A DNA stretch of 50,446 nucleotides, taken from positions 1 to 50,446 of the forward strand of contig JAEZLR010000043.1 of the NCBI GenBank assembly GCA_023415205.1, written 5' to 3'. The first letter of the stretch is position 1, and each line of letters starts with the position of its first letter. This document shows, piece after piece, positions 26,284-34,578 of this stretch. The notes below the pieces were generated by a model, which worked only from the letters and a program-made list of their open reading frames with translations, was not told the DNA's origin and ran no database searches. The DNA is from Bacillota bacterium. Its GTDB lineage: Bacteria > Bacillota > Clostridia > DSM-8532. The position numbers and the translations under genes were made by a program.

Positions 26284-26881
26284 AAGAGCTTTGGACATCA
26301 TCATCTCCCTTTCGGCCATCATTGTACTGCTGCCTGTGTACATCGTGCTCATAATCCTTTCTTTTGTGAAGCTGGGTAAGCCGGTGTTTTTCAAGCAAGC
26401 CCGTCCGGGACTCCATGGGAAGGTTTTCTACATGTATAAGTTCAGGACGATGACGGATACAAGAGATGAAAAAGGTCAGCTTCTTTCTGATAAGGAAAGA
26501 TTAACGCGTTATGGCAGGTTCTTAAGAAGCACCAGTTTGGATGAGCTTCCTGAGCTTGTCAATGTACTTAAGGGTCATATGAGCCTGGTAGGCCCCCGTC
26601 CATTGCTGGTGGAGTATCTGGACTACTATACCCCTGAGCAGATGCGAAGGCATGAAATGCGACCGGGGATTACAGGCTGGGCCCAGGTGAACGGGCGCAA
26701 TGCCATCTCCTGGGAAGAAAAATTCAAGCTGGATGTGTGGTACATAGATAATTGGAGCATAGGCTTGGACATTAAAATCCTTTTCCTTACTATTAAAAAG
26801 GTATTTGTGCGGGAAGGCATATCGGCCGAGGGCAGTGCCACCATGGAAAAGTTTACGGGCACAACCGATAAAAGGGGTTGA
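26270..26881 (+). CDS. pglC: Undecaprenyl-phosphate sugar-1-phosphate transferase, PglC type
   Basis: This is a 203-residue monotopic phosphoglycosyl transferase. One N-terminal re-entrant hydrophobic helix (residues 5-33) precedes KPVFFKQARPGLHGKVF, YKFRTMTD, the catalytic Asp-Glu in STSLDELPELVNVLKGH, LVGPRPLLVEYL and RPGITGWAQVNGRNA. The short form lacking the WbaP helices is typical of PglC, which loads diacetylbacillosamine-1-phosphate. With PglD-, PglE- and PglF-like genes beside it that substrate is likely. It overlaps the previous gene by 14 bases. Confidence 0.82.
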   Translation: MLAIKRALDIIISLSAIIVLLPVYIVLIILSFVKLGKPVFFKQARPGLHGKVFYMYKFRTMTDTRDEKGQLLSDKERLTRYGRFLRSTSLDELPELVNVLKGHMSLVGPRPLLVEYLDYYTPEQMRRHEMRPGITGWAQVNGRNAISWEEKFKLDVWYIDNWSIGLDIKILFLTIKKVFVREGISAEGSATMEKFTGTTDKRG

Positions 26882-26886
26882 TCATT

Positions 26887-27501
26887 ATGGAAAAAGTCTG
26901 CATTATCGGTGGGAGCGGCCATGCCAAGGTTGTCGCCGATAGCATTGAATGTATGATTCAAAGTGGATGTGATGTGGAGATCATGGGTTTCCTTGACGAT
27001 AATCCTGCAAAATCCCGGCTTCTTAACTACCCGCGCCTGGGAGACTTGAGCCGGATAGAGGAGCTATCCGCCTCGGGTGTTAGCTTTGTCATCGGAATAG
27101 GGGATAATGGTATCAGGAAAAGGGTGGATGAAAGCTACAGGGTACGTTGGTTCAGTGCTGTCCATCCCTTGAGCAGTGTCAGCACCCATGCAAGTATCGG
27201 TGAGGGTACGGTGATTATGCCCGGCAGCGTTATTAATGCGGGAGCCACCGTGGGTCGTCATGGGATTATTAATTCAGGGGCTATTGTTGAGCACGATTGT
27301 AGCCTGGCTGACTATGTGCATGTTTCACCCAACGCAACTCTGTGCGGTAATGTCAGCGTGGGGGAAGGCACACATATTGGCGCAGGGGCCACTGTAATTC
27401 AAAATATTAAAATCGGTGCGTATTCGGTCATTGGTGCAGGTGCCGTCGTGGTTAAGAACATCTGTGACCATAAAACTGTGATGGGCGTACCCGCGAAATA
27501 A
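26887..27501 (+). CDS. pglD: Sugar O/N-acetyltransferase, PglD/NeuD type
   Basis: The start is ATG 26887, nine bases after GGGG; the in-frame TTG at 26878 looks less likely. The 204-residue protein has an N-terminal nucleotide-sugar domain (VCIIGGSGHAKVVADSI, MGFLDDNP) and a C-terminal left-handed beta helix of hexapeptide repeats (ASIGEGTVIMPGSVIN, IVEHDCSLADYVHVSPNATLCGNVSVGEGTHIG). The catalytic His in VEHDC is present. PglD N-acetylates the amino sugar made by PglE. NeuD-type sialic acid acetyltransferases look alike, but no neu genes are here. Confidence 0.82.
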   Translation: MEKVCIIGGSGHAKVVADSIECMIQSGCDVEIMGFLDDNPAKSRLLNYPRLGDLSRIEELSASGVSFVIGIGDNGIRKRVDESYRVRWFSAVHPLSSVSTHASIGEGTVIMPGSVINAGATVGRHGIINSGAIVEHDCSLADYVHVSPNATLCGNVSVGEGTHIGAGATVIQNIKIGAYSVIGAGAVVVKNICDHKTVMGVPAK

Positions 27502-27512
27502 GGACGATGAAT

Positions 27513-28649
27513 ATGGAAAATAGAATTTATCTTTCGGCGCCGGATTTGTCCGGAAATGAAGTTAAATATGTGATGAATGCCTTTGAATCTAACTGGATAG
27601 CGCCCTTGGGGCCCAATGTGGACGCTTTTGAAAGGATGCTTTCAGAAAAAGTTGGCGTCACCTCTGCGCTGGCCCTTTCTTCAGGAACCGCGGCAATACA
27701 TCTGGCTATCAAGTATCTTAATATTCACCAGGGGGATGAGGTTTTCTGTTCCTCCCTCACCTTTGCCGGGAGCTGTAATCCTGTGTGCTATGAGGGGGGA
27801 AAGCTGGTCTTTATTGATTCAGAACCCGAATCCTGGAATATGTCGCCCTTAGCCCTGGAAAGAGCGCTAGAGGATTCCAAAAAGAAGAATAAGCTTCCTA
27901 AGGCAGTTATCGTGGTCAATCTCTACGGCCAGAGTGCAGACATGGACGCCATCCTCCCCCTGTGTGAGACCTATGGGGTACCTGTCATAGAGGATGCTGC
28001 CGAATCGCTGGGGGCTTACTATAAAGGCAGGAGCAGCGGAACCTTTGGTTATTTCGGAACTTTTTCCTTTAACGGAAACAAGATCGTAACCACCAGCGGC
28101 GGGGGCATGCTGGTATCGGATAACGCAGAGGCTATTGAAAAGTGTCGTTTCTGGTCCACCCAAGCAAGAGAGAAGGCCGTGCATTACGAACACCTTGAAA
28201 TAGGCTACAACTATAGATTAAGCAATATCCTTGCCGGTGTGGGTATGGGCCAGCTTGAGCAGCTAGAGCAAAAGATCGAGAAGAAAAAAGTCATCTATCA
28301 AAAGTATAAAGAGGCTTTTAACGGGATCGATGAAATAGGCATGTTTCCCATTCCTTTGTGGAGCCAGCCCAACTATTGGCTGACAGTTCTCCTAATAGAC
28401 GAAAAGTCCAGGGTTTCGCCCCAACAAATATTTGAGGCTCTTGCCGAGAAAAACATTGAGTCCAGGCCTGTATGGAAGCCCATGCACCTTCAACCCGTCT
28501 TTACGGGTAGCCCCTTTTACTCCCATTATGAGGATGGGAAAAGTGTGTCAGACCATCTTTTTAGGTGGGGGGTATGTCTCCCATCGGGCACCGGCTTAAC
28601 AATGGAAGAACAGGACAAGGTGATGGATACCATAAAAAAACTTTTTTAG
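27513..28649 (+). CDS. pglE: PLP-dependent sugar aminotransferase, PglE type (DegT/DnrJ family)
   Basis: The start is placed at ATG 27513 because AGGA at 27501 is eight bases away; the ATG at 27507 is too close to it. This 378-residue DegT-family enzyme shows SSGTAAIHLAIKYL for phosphate binding, VIEDAAESLGAYYKG, the PLP lysine in FSFNGNKIVTTSGGGML, and EIGYNYRLSNILAGVGMGQLEQL. It would aminate the 4-keto sugar made by the PglF-like dehydratase, giving UDP-4-amino-4,6-dideoxy-GlcNAc, the substrate of PglD. Confidence 0.86.
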   Translation: MENRIYLSAPDLSGNEVKYVMNAFESNWIAPLGPNVDAFERMLSEKVGVTSALALSSGTAAIHLAIKYLNIHQGDEVFCSSLTFAGSCNPVCYEGGKLVFIDSEPESWNMSPLALERALEDSKKKNKLPKAVIVVNLYGQSADMDAILPLCETYGVPVIEDAAESLGAYYKGRSSGTFGYFGTFSFNGNKIVTTSGGGMLVSDNAEAIEKCRFWSTQAREKAVHYEHLEIGYNYRLSNILAGVGMGQLEQLEQKIEKKKVIYQKYKEAFNGIDEIGMFPIPLWSQPNYWLTVLLIDEKSRVSPQQIFEALAEKNIESRPVWKPMHLQPVFTGSPFYSHYEDGKSVSDHLFRWGVCLPSGTGLTMEEQDKVMDTIKKLF

Positions 28650-28675
28650 TCACCAGCTTTGGGAAGCCTTTACAA

Positions 28676-28703
28676 TTGATTTCAACAGGGGATATGGTAA
28701 AAT
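28676..28703 (+). promoter_or_regulatory. Possible promoter of the pglF-like gene
   Basis: TTGATT (28676-28681) and TAAAAT (28698-28703) are 16 bases apart in the 91-base gap before the GTG start. This may give the dehydratase separate expression from the long operon. Confidence 0.4.
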
Positions 28704-28740
28704 AAAAAAGGTCATTGTAAAGAGGTAATGGGGGACAAGC

Positions 28741-30639
28741 GTGAAAAGATTTTACCGGAGTATGGTATTTTACTGTGCCGATATCCTATCTCTCAACATA
28801 GGGCTTTTTTTGGCTTATTATATACGATTTGATTTTAACCTGGGCTCCATATCCCATGATTTCCTTCCCTATATAGGTTGGATTGCCCTGGTCTCTACGC
28901 TGGTTAAGGTTGTGATATTCTCTATTTTCAGGTTGTATCACAGCCTTTGGCGCTATGCAGGCGTGTATGAGGTTATTCAGGTGGTTATTGCCTCTGCCAT
29001 AGCCAACGGTGCGTTATCATTAGTACTCATCCTTCAGTATTCACTTTTGGGCTGGCTATTTGCTCCAAGAAGTCTTTTTGTACTCACCTTTATGATTGAT
29101 GTGTTTGCGGTGGGTGGTGTGAGGCTGCTCTATCGTATGTATAGAAGACATGTTATGGGGAGCAATATAGATTATGACAAGGTCAAACGTGTTCTCATTA
29201 TTGGTGCCGGCGATGCAGGTATCATTATTGCCCGGGAGATGAAGCGCAACCCGGAGCTTCACCAGAAGCCGATTGCATTTATTGATAATGATACCATGAA
29301 AATCGGCAATAAAATAAATGGTATTCCCATTGTAGGTGACGATACTAAGATCACCCGAACCATCCAGAAGGAAAGAATCAACGAGATCATCATCGCCCTA
29401 CCCAAGGCTAAGCCCTCCATGCTTAACAGGATTTATGGTGAATGTGCCAAGTCAGGCTGTAGAATAAGAATCCTTCCATCGGTCTCCCAGATCATTGATG
29501 AATCGGTGGTTATGCAGAAGGTTAAGGATGTAGATATTGAAGACCTTCTAGGCCGAGAGATGGTTAAGCTGGATACGGATGAAATCGAATCCTTCCTCAA
29601 GGATCGTGTGGTATTAGTCACAGGAGCAGGGGGGTCTATCGGGTCAGAGCTATGTAGGCAAATCGCTGTCTTTAAGCCCGCTAAGCTGGTGATGCTGGAT
29701 AACTATGAGAATAATCTGCATGATGTGGTTTTGGAGCTTAAGGCCCTCTATCCGACCCTAGTCTTTGAGCCATTTATCGCCAACATCAGGGAAGAAGAAC
29801 GTATTTCGGCCATATTCAGCGAGGTTAAGCCTCATATTGTTTTCCATGCCGCTGCCCATAAACATGTTCCCTTGATGGAATGGCACCCGGAGGAGGCTCT
29901 AAAGAACAATATCTTAGGAACCTGGAATGTGGCCAAAGCTGCGGATAAGGCGGAAGTAAAGCGATTTGTCCTGATTTCCAGCGACAAGGCCGTTAATCCC
30001 ACCAATGTCATGGGCGCCACTAAGAGGGTTGCCGAAATGATTGTTCAGGCCTTGGATACTGTCAGCAAAACAGAATATATGGCCGTTCGCTTTGGAAATG
30101 TACTGGGGAGTAACGGAAGTGTTATCCCACTTTTCAAGCGGCAGATTGAGGCCGGTGGACCGGTAACCGTTACTCATCCGGATATGACACGCTACTTCAT
30201 GGCCATACCCGAGGCGGCCCAATTGGTCATCCAAGCTGGGGCATTTGCCAGAGGGGGAGAAATCTTTATTCTGGATATGGGCCAGCCCATTAAGATTCTG
30301 GACTTAGCTCAGAACATGATACGCCTCTCGGGATTTGAACCCAATGAGGATATTGCCATAGAATTTGTAGGCCCGCGCCCGGGAGAGAAGCTCTTTGAAG
30401 AGCTGCTATTGTCCGAGGAAGGCATGGAGAAAACAAAAAATGATAAAATTTATGTGGCAAAGCCCCTTTACGAGGACATACACTTTATAGAGGACCAAAT
30501 CAATCAGCTTAAAAAAGCCCTGTATTACGAGCCCACGGGTATGGATGTCCGGGCTTTTATTAAGAAAATAGTGCCTACCTATTGCGAGGTCGACAGAAAT
30601 ACCGATAGGGACGAGGCCGCCTCAGCAAACGAAATGTAA
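28741..30639 (+). CDS. pglF: UDP-GlcNAc 4,6-dehydratase, PglF/CapD type
   Basis: This 632-residue membrane enzyme carries four hydrophobic helices (residues 10-130), a first nucleotide-binding domain (VLIIGAGDAGIIIAREM, about 155-270) and the catalytic dehydratase domain from about residue 295 (VVLVTGAGGSIGSELCRQI, FHAAAHKHVPLME, ISSDKAVNPTNVMGATKRVAEM, AVRFGNVLGSNGSVIP, HPDMTRYFMAIPEAAQLV). It makes UDP-4-keto-6-deoxy-GlcNAc, the first step to UDP-diacetylbacillosamine. The active-site motif SDKAV in place of the usual Tyr-x3-Lys is normal for the family. The start is a GTG with GGGGG upstream. Confidence 0.9.
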   Translation: MKRFYRSMVFYCADILSLNIGLFLAYYIRFDFNLGSISHDFLPYIGWIALVSTLVKVVIFSIFRLYHSLWRYAGVYEVIQVVIASAIANGALSLVLILQYSLLGWLFAPRSLFVLTFMIDVFAVGGVRLLYRMYRRHVMGSNIDYDKVKRVLIIGAGDAGIIIAREMKRNPELHQKPIAFIDNDTMKIGNKINGIPIVGDDTKITRTIQKERINEIIIALPKAKPSMLNRIYGECAKSGCRIRILPSVSQIIDESVVMQKVKDVDIEDLLGREMVKLDTDEIESFLKDRVVLVTGAGGSIGSELCRQIAVFKPAKLVMLDNYENNLHDVVLELKALYPTLVFEPFIANIREEERISAIFSEVKPHIVFHAAAHKHVPLMEWHPEEALKNNILGTWNVAKAADKAEVKRFVLISSDKAVNPTNVMGATKRVAEMIVQALDTVSKTEYMAVRFGNVLGSNGSVIPLFKRQIEAGGPVTVTHPDMTRYFMAIPEAAQLVIQAGAFARGGEIFILDMGQPIKILDLAQNMIRLSGFEPNEDIAIEFVGPRPGEKLFEELLLSEEGMEKTKNDKIYVAKPLYEDIHFIEDQINQLKKALYYEPTGMDVRAFIKKIVPTYCEVDRNTDRDEAASANEM

Positions 30640-30741
30640 CCTATTTTTCATAGTTTTTTCATACTTTTGCCCACAAACTTTCATCAACGGGTGTTATTCT
30701 ATGACTGTAGGAAGATGTAAAGGGAAGGTGAGTGACATCCT

Positions 30742-31617
30742 ATGAAAAAAATCATTGCTGCAATTCTTACCGTGTCCCTGTTGATGAGTGCTTCAACGGC
30801 TGTTTATGCTGCCCCCAAGGGTAATCAGCCAAAGGTGACCAACAAGGCGAATGAGGCATCCAATAAAGCCGATGACAAGAAGAAGGAAGACAAGCCCGCC
30901 AATAACGGTAACAGCACCACGGCAAAAAAGGCGGATAACAAGAAAGACGGTGCCGCGGAAAACAAGACCGATAACAAAAAAGACAGCGCCCTGGAAAATA
31001 ACCGTTCCACCCTTACTAAAAAGTGCAATGAGATGATTGAGCAAATTAACAAGCTCAAGGGATATATTGTTTCAGCCGAAGGCAAGTTCTTGGTGGAGTT
31101 TAAGGATCAGGCTACCGGGGATGCCTCCTTAAAGAGCATCGATGAGGCCCTGAATATACTTAATTCCTATAAAAAACAGATAGAAGCGGCTTCCTCCTCC
31201 GATGCCCTTAAGGAGATATCCAAGGAGCTTCAGAAAAATCTTACCAAGCACCAGAATATTATCAAACGTATTACGGGCCTGACCAATGCGGCTCGCCTTA
31301 AGGCGGCCTATGATGAGACCAAAGCCCTGGTTGACAAGCTCAGTGCAGGGGTTAACGGGATCACCGGTTCAGGCATATCCCTGGACGTGAAAGCCCTTAA
31401 AAAACGGGTTGAAACCATGAGCCAGGATCTGGAGAAGGCACGCAACGATTATCTTGATGCGGTAGCCCTATTCTCCACTATCTCTGATTCCTCCAAGGAT
31501 GACAAAAGCTTTAAGGAAGCCCAGAAGAAGTTTGACAACGCTAAGAAGGGGCTTCATGATGTTCTTGTTGAAGCCAAGCAGCTTCTTGTTAAGATCAGGA
31601 CCAGTATCAACAAATAA
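30742..31617 (+). CDS. Secreted lysine-rich coiled-coil protein, unknown function
   Basis: This 291-residue protein has a clear signal peptide (MKKIIAAILTVSLLMSASTAVYAA). Residues 25-95 are low-complexity Lys/Asn/Asp/Ala with an internal repeat (KADNKKDGAAENK, KTDNKKDSALENN). The rest is helical with heptad-like spacing (residues 95-170 and 215-290) and suggests a coiled coil. The mature protein is strongly basic in its first part, so it may bind anionic cell-wall polymer. A lipoprotein gene with the opposite charge follows 66 bases later. No family was recognised. Confidence 0.7.
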   Translation: MKKIIAAILTVSLLMSASTAVYAAPKGNQPKVTNKANEASNKADDKKKEDKPANNGNSTTAKKADNKKDGAAENKTDNKKDSALENNRSTLTKKCNEMIEQINKLKGYIVSAEGKFLVEFKDQATGDASLKSIDEALNILNSYKKQIEAASSSDALKEISKELQKNLTKHQNIIKRITGLTNAARLKAAYDETKALVDKLSAGVNGITGSGISLDVKALKKRVETMSQDLEKARNDYLDAVALFSTISDSSKDDKSFKEAQKKFDNAKKGLHDVLVEAKQLLVKIRTSINK

Positions 31618-31629
31618 TTATGCACTATA

Positions 31630-31649
31630 GTTATCTTAGAAAAGATAAC
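31630..31649 (+). repeat. Perfect 8-bp inverted repeat between the two exported-protein genes
   Basis: GTTATCTT (31630-31637) and AAGATAAC (31642-31649) flank a four-base loop. No U-run follows. It may be an mRNA processing or stability hairpin, or an operator. Confidence 0.5.
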
Positions 31650-31683
31650 GAGGACTTTTGCTACCCTAAAGCCGGAGGAATAT

Positions 31684-32061
31684 ATGTCCAAGACCATCAG
31701 AGTCGGAATAATGATGATACTCCTGGCGGGTCTCTTGTTGACACCCGCCTGTTCTCATAATAGTGACGAGGCTCATACCGGGGCAAATGTCTCTTCGGGC
31801 ACACCCTCTCCGGCAGGGGCCTCTGTTATTGCACCCCCTCAAACCAGCGAGGAAGGTATTCCCACAGGCGATTCCCCTACGACCCCGGAGCCTCAGGAAG
31901 AAATTCAGGTGATCTCTACGGAGGAAGAGCTGGAGGAATACTTTAATTCCATAACCGACGAAGAGATTGAGGAATTGTTTAAAATCATCGAGGACATCGA
32001 TATCTCAGAGGATATCAATCCTGAAGCCGATCACGGATTTGACGAGATTCAAATCCCCTGA
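31684..32061 (+). CDS. Small acidic lipoprotein, unknown function
   Basis: This 125-residue protein has a lipoprotein signal peptide ending in the lipobox LTPAC (Cys near residue 23). A Ser/Pro/Thr-rich spacer follows, then a strongly acidic C-terminal half (STEEELEEYFNSITDEEIEELFKIIEDIDI), predicted helical. It would be anchored to the outer face of the membrane. It contrasts with the basic secreted protein upstream, so a charge-based pairing is possible. No domain was recognised. Confidence 0.7.
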   Translation: MSKTIRVGIMMILLAGLLLTPACSHNSDEAHTGANVSSGTPSPAGASVIAPPQTSEEGIPTGDSPTTPEPQEEIQVISTEEELEEYFNSITDEEIEELFKIIEDIDISEDINPEADHGFDEIQIP

Positions 32062-32099
32062 CTAAAATGATTTGATGTGAGCTTATCATGTTACATAGA

Positions 32100-32150
32100 G
32101 GAGCCTTATCCCAAGGACCTGTGGTCTTTGGGGTGAGGCTCTTCTTATTA
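32100..32150 (+). terminator. Probable terminator after the lipoprotein gene
   Basis: GAGCCT and ATCCCAAGGAC (from 32101) pair, with some G-U pairs, with GTCTTTGGGGT and AGGCTC (to about 32142). A weak T-rich CTTCTTATTA follows. Confidence 0.6.
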
Positions 32151-32162
32151 TAGAGATTGTGT

Positions 32163-32191
32163 TTGACAAAATTTACTGATTATGCTAGTAT
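32163..32191 (+). promoter_or_regulatory. Promoter of the DUF4418-ABC operon
   Basis: A consensus TTGACA (32163-32168) and TAGTAT (32186-32191) are separated by 17 bases. The predicted start is within the AT-rich box at 32199-32226. Confidence 0.7.
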
Positions 32192-32198
32192 CTTTATA

Positions 32199-32226
32199 AC
32201 ATATAAAACATATATTAAATATATGT
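32199..32226. promoter_or_regulatory. AT-rich box with palindrome, candidate operator
   Basis: It contains ACATATAT-TAA-ATATATGT (32208-32226), a perfect palindrome just downstream of the -10. The first 26 bases match 22 of 26 positions of the box upstream of cysK (44479-44504), so one regulator may control both. Confidence 0.45.
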
Positions 32227-32246
32227 AAAATAGTGAGGTAAAACCT

Positions 32247-32660
32247 ATGAAGCGTAGAATTTTTAGTGCCCTTCCTTTTATTGTTTTAGGACTGGTTATT
32301 GCTATTGGCCCCCAGTTGCTTTTCCAGGTGTGTGCAAAAGGTGAGAAGGTTATGAAGTGCTTTTGGACCGCAAGGGTGGAATTGGGGATAGGAGGGCTGA
32401 TTACGGCCCTGGGGCTGTTGCTTCTTGTGATTCGTTCCAAGTCCATCCGTTTAGGGCTGGTGATAGGGCTATTTCTTGTAAGCGTTCTTTCCGTCCTCGT
32501 GCCAACCGTGCTCATCGGGGTCTGCGGCATGGAAACCATGCAGTGCAGGGTACATACGCTTCCATCTTTAATTGTTACGGGGAGTTTGTCCGCGTTGCTT
32601 TCGCTAATCTATGGTATTGTTCTAGCAGGGGCCATAAAAAAGACGGGAGAGGCGTCATGA
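32247..32660 (+). CDS. DUF4418 family membrane protein
   Basis: This 137-residue protein has about four helices. The extracytoplasmic segments carry conserved-looking cysteines (QVCAKGEKVMKCFWTARVELG and GVCGMETMQCRVHTLPS), two in each, which I recognise as the DUF4418 pattern. Paired cysteines with Lys/His suggest metal or redox contact, but the function is not known. It overlaps the FtsX-like permease by four bases (ATGA) and heads that operon. Confidence 0.75.
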   Translation: MKRRIFSALPFIVLGLVIAIGPQLLFQVCAKGEKVMKCFWTARVELGIGGLITALGLLLLVIRSKSIRLGLVIGLFLVSVLSVLVPTVLIGVCGMETMQCRVHTLPSLIVTGSLSALLSLIYGIVLAGAIKKTGEAS

Positions 32661-33871
32661 AGATCAAAAAACTGACCCCCTTTACGCTGGCTGTAGAAAA
32701 TTTAAAGGGCAGACGATTCCGATCGACCTGCCTGACACTCCTTGTTCTTCTGCTTGGGTTTGTGCTTTTTGCTGGCGCCATCCTATCTTCAAGCCTGACA
32801 AAGGGTGCCAGGAGCCTCACAGGGCGGTTGGGCGCCGATATTCTGATTGTTGCCGAGGGCTATGAGCAGAAGGTTCAGGGAGCCCTTTTAAGGGGTGAGC
32901 CCACGACCCTTACCCTCCCGGAGGAGTGGATTGATAGAATAGCCGGAGAGCAGGGTATTGCCTCGATTTCATCCCAGTTGTTCATCGCCTCCTTCAGCTC
33001 TGAATGTTGCTCCCTTCCTCTCCAAGTGATTGGCTTTGATCCGGGGACAGACTTTGTCATAGAGCCCTGGGTTGAGCAAGCCCTCCCGGAAGGAATAAAG
33101 AGTGGGGAGATTATTGTGGGGAGCAGCATTAATGCAGATTCAGGGGAGGTTCTGGAGTTCTTCGGCACGGACTACAGAGTGACGGCGCGCCTTGAGAAGA
33201 CAGGAATGGGCTTTGATACCTCTGTCTTCATGGATTTGGCCACCGCCAGAAAGGCACTTGTGGATTACGAAGCCAAGGGAGGCCAGTTCGCTCCTGAGGG
33301 AAAGAACAGGGTTTCGGCTATCATGGTGGATGTGAAGGGTGATTATAATACCCAGGCTGTGGCCCAACGACTACAAGAGACCTATGGAAAAAGCGGTATC
33401 GAGGTTGTCGTCACCCAGGGCATGATCAGCACTCTGTCGGGAGGCCTTCATACGCTTCTGGTCTTTATAAAGGCTTTGGCAGGCATTCTATGGGTGCTCA
33501 CCATTTTCGTGCTGGCCCTTGTCTTTTCGGTAACCCTCAATGAACGGATGCGGGAGTTTGGGGTGCTGAGCGCTTTGGGAGCGCCAAAAACAACATTAAA
33601 GTCCCTCTTTGTCTGGGAGGCGGCCCTGGTCAGTCTGGCAGGGTCAGTGGCGGGCATCCTTTTGGCGGGCCTTGCTCTCCTCCCCTTCAGCACACTCATG
33701 GGGCTTACCTTTAAGATGCCCTATATACAGCCCTCCTTCGGAACCGTCCTGGCTCTTGCCGGTGGCTCCTTTCTAAGCGCCGTCCTTGTTGGCCCCTTGG
33801 CGGCCCTGTTAACGGTGCGTCGCCTGGGGAAGGTCTCCCCCTATGATGTCTTTAAGGAGAATGTAGCATGA
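32657..33871 (+). CDS. ABC transporter permease, FtsX/MacB family
   Basis: The start is ATG 32657 (MKIKKLTPFTLAVENLKGRRFRS), overlapping the DUF4418 stop; an open frame extends further upstream but only in the shadow of that gene. The 404-residue product has one N-terminal helix, a large extracellular domain (about residues 45-265) and three C-terminal helices holding the FtsX signature (VLTIFVLALVFSVTLNERMREFGVLSALGAPKTTL is the region 270-320). Such permeases work as mechanical or export ABC systems (LolCDE, MacB, BceB) rather than importers. The substrate is unknown. Confidence 0.85.
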   Translation: MKIKKLTPFTLAVENLKGRRFRSTCLTLLVLLLGFVLFAGAILSSSLTKGARSLTGRLGADILIVAEGYEQKVQGALLRGEPTTLTLPEEWIDRIAGEQGIASISSQLFIASFSSECCSLPLQVIGFDPGTDFVIEPWVEQALPEGIKSGEIIVGSSINADSGEVLEFFGTDYRVTARLEKTGMGFDTSVFMDLATARKALVDYEAKGGQFAPEGKNRVSAIMVDVKGDYNTQAVAQRLQETYGKSGIEVVVTQGMISTLSGGLHTLLVFIKALAGILWVLTIFVLALVFSVTLNERMREFGVLSALGAPKTTLKSLFVWEAALVSLAGSVAGILLAGLALLPFSTLMGLTFKMPYIQPSFGTVLALAGGSFLSAVLVGPLAALLTVRRLGKVSPYDVFKENVA

Positions 33872-34578
33872 TTCTTAAAATAAGAAACCTGAAAAAAGAA
33901 TATTTACGGGGTAAAAAACCTTTACTGGCTGTTGACAATCTCAGTCTGGACATTGAGGCGGGCGCCTTTGTATGCCTGTTCGGCCGGTCGGGCAGCGGAA
34001 AAAGCACCTTCCTCAACATGGTGGCGGGGCTTCTTGCTCCCACCTCCGGAAAAATCCTTTTCGACAACCAGGAAATAACCGGGCTTACCGAGGCCGAGTT
34101 AGCCTGGCTCAGAAACACCCGCATCGGCTTCATTCCACAAGGACAAAGCCTCCTGCCCAATCTCACCGTTTTTGATAATGTTCGTCTTCCGGCCTATTTG
34201 GGCGTGACAGGGCGGGCGAGAAATATCTCCTTGGAGCAAGAAGGGGTTGAGGAAAAGGCGTTCAGGCTCTTAGAAAGAATGGGGATTCTTGAGCTTGCGG
34301 GGCAGTACCCCTCACAGCTTTCAGGAGGAGAGCTCAGGCGCGCGGCCATAGCCAGAGCACTGGTAAAGTCCCCTCGGCTGGTGATAGCCGACGAGCCCAC
34401 GGGGGATTTGGACAGGGACACATCAAAAGAAGTGATGCTGCTTTTTTCACATATTGCCCGTGGGGGAACCACGGTGCTTGTGGCTACCCACCAACAGGAT
34501 ATGGCTGATTACGGGACAAAGCTTCTTGCGCTTGAAAAGGGGCGATTATACGACTGTCCGGAAAGAAATCAGATATAG
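33868..34578 (+). CDS. ABC transporter ATPase, MacB/LolD family
   Basis: This 236-residue ATPase has the Walker A motif GRSGSGKST, the Q-loop FIPQGQSLLPNLTVFDNVRLP, the signature LSGGELRRAAIARALV, Walker B LVIADEPTGDLD and the switch ATHQQ. PTGDLD is typical of the LolD/MacB/FtsE branch and fits the FtsX-like partner, with which it overlaps by four bases. The last 10 bases overlap tail-to-tail with the rrf2 gene on the other strand. Confidence 0.92.
   Translation: MILKIRNLKKEYLRGKKPLLAVDNLSLDIEAGAFVCLFGRSGSGKSTFLNMVAGLLAPTSGKILFDNQEITGLTEAELAWLRNTRIGFIPQGQSLLPNLTVFDNVRLPAYLGVTGRARNISLEQEGVEEKAFRLLERMGILELAGQYPSQLSGGELRRAAIARALVKSPRLVIADEPTGDLDRDTSKEVMLLFSHIARGGTTVLVATHQQDMADYGTKLLALEKGRLYDCPERNQI

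Noticed and set aside
32357..32656. Long N-terminal extension of the FtsX-like permease
   Set aside because: The extra frame lies wholly across the DUF4418 gene, reads as no known domain, and ATG 32657 overlaps the DUF4418 stop as expected for coupled genes.
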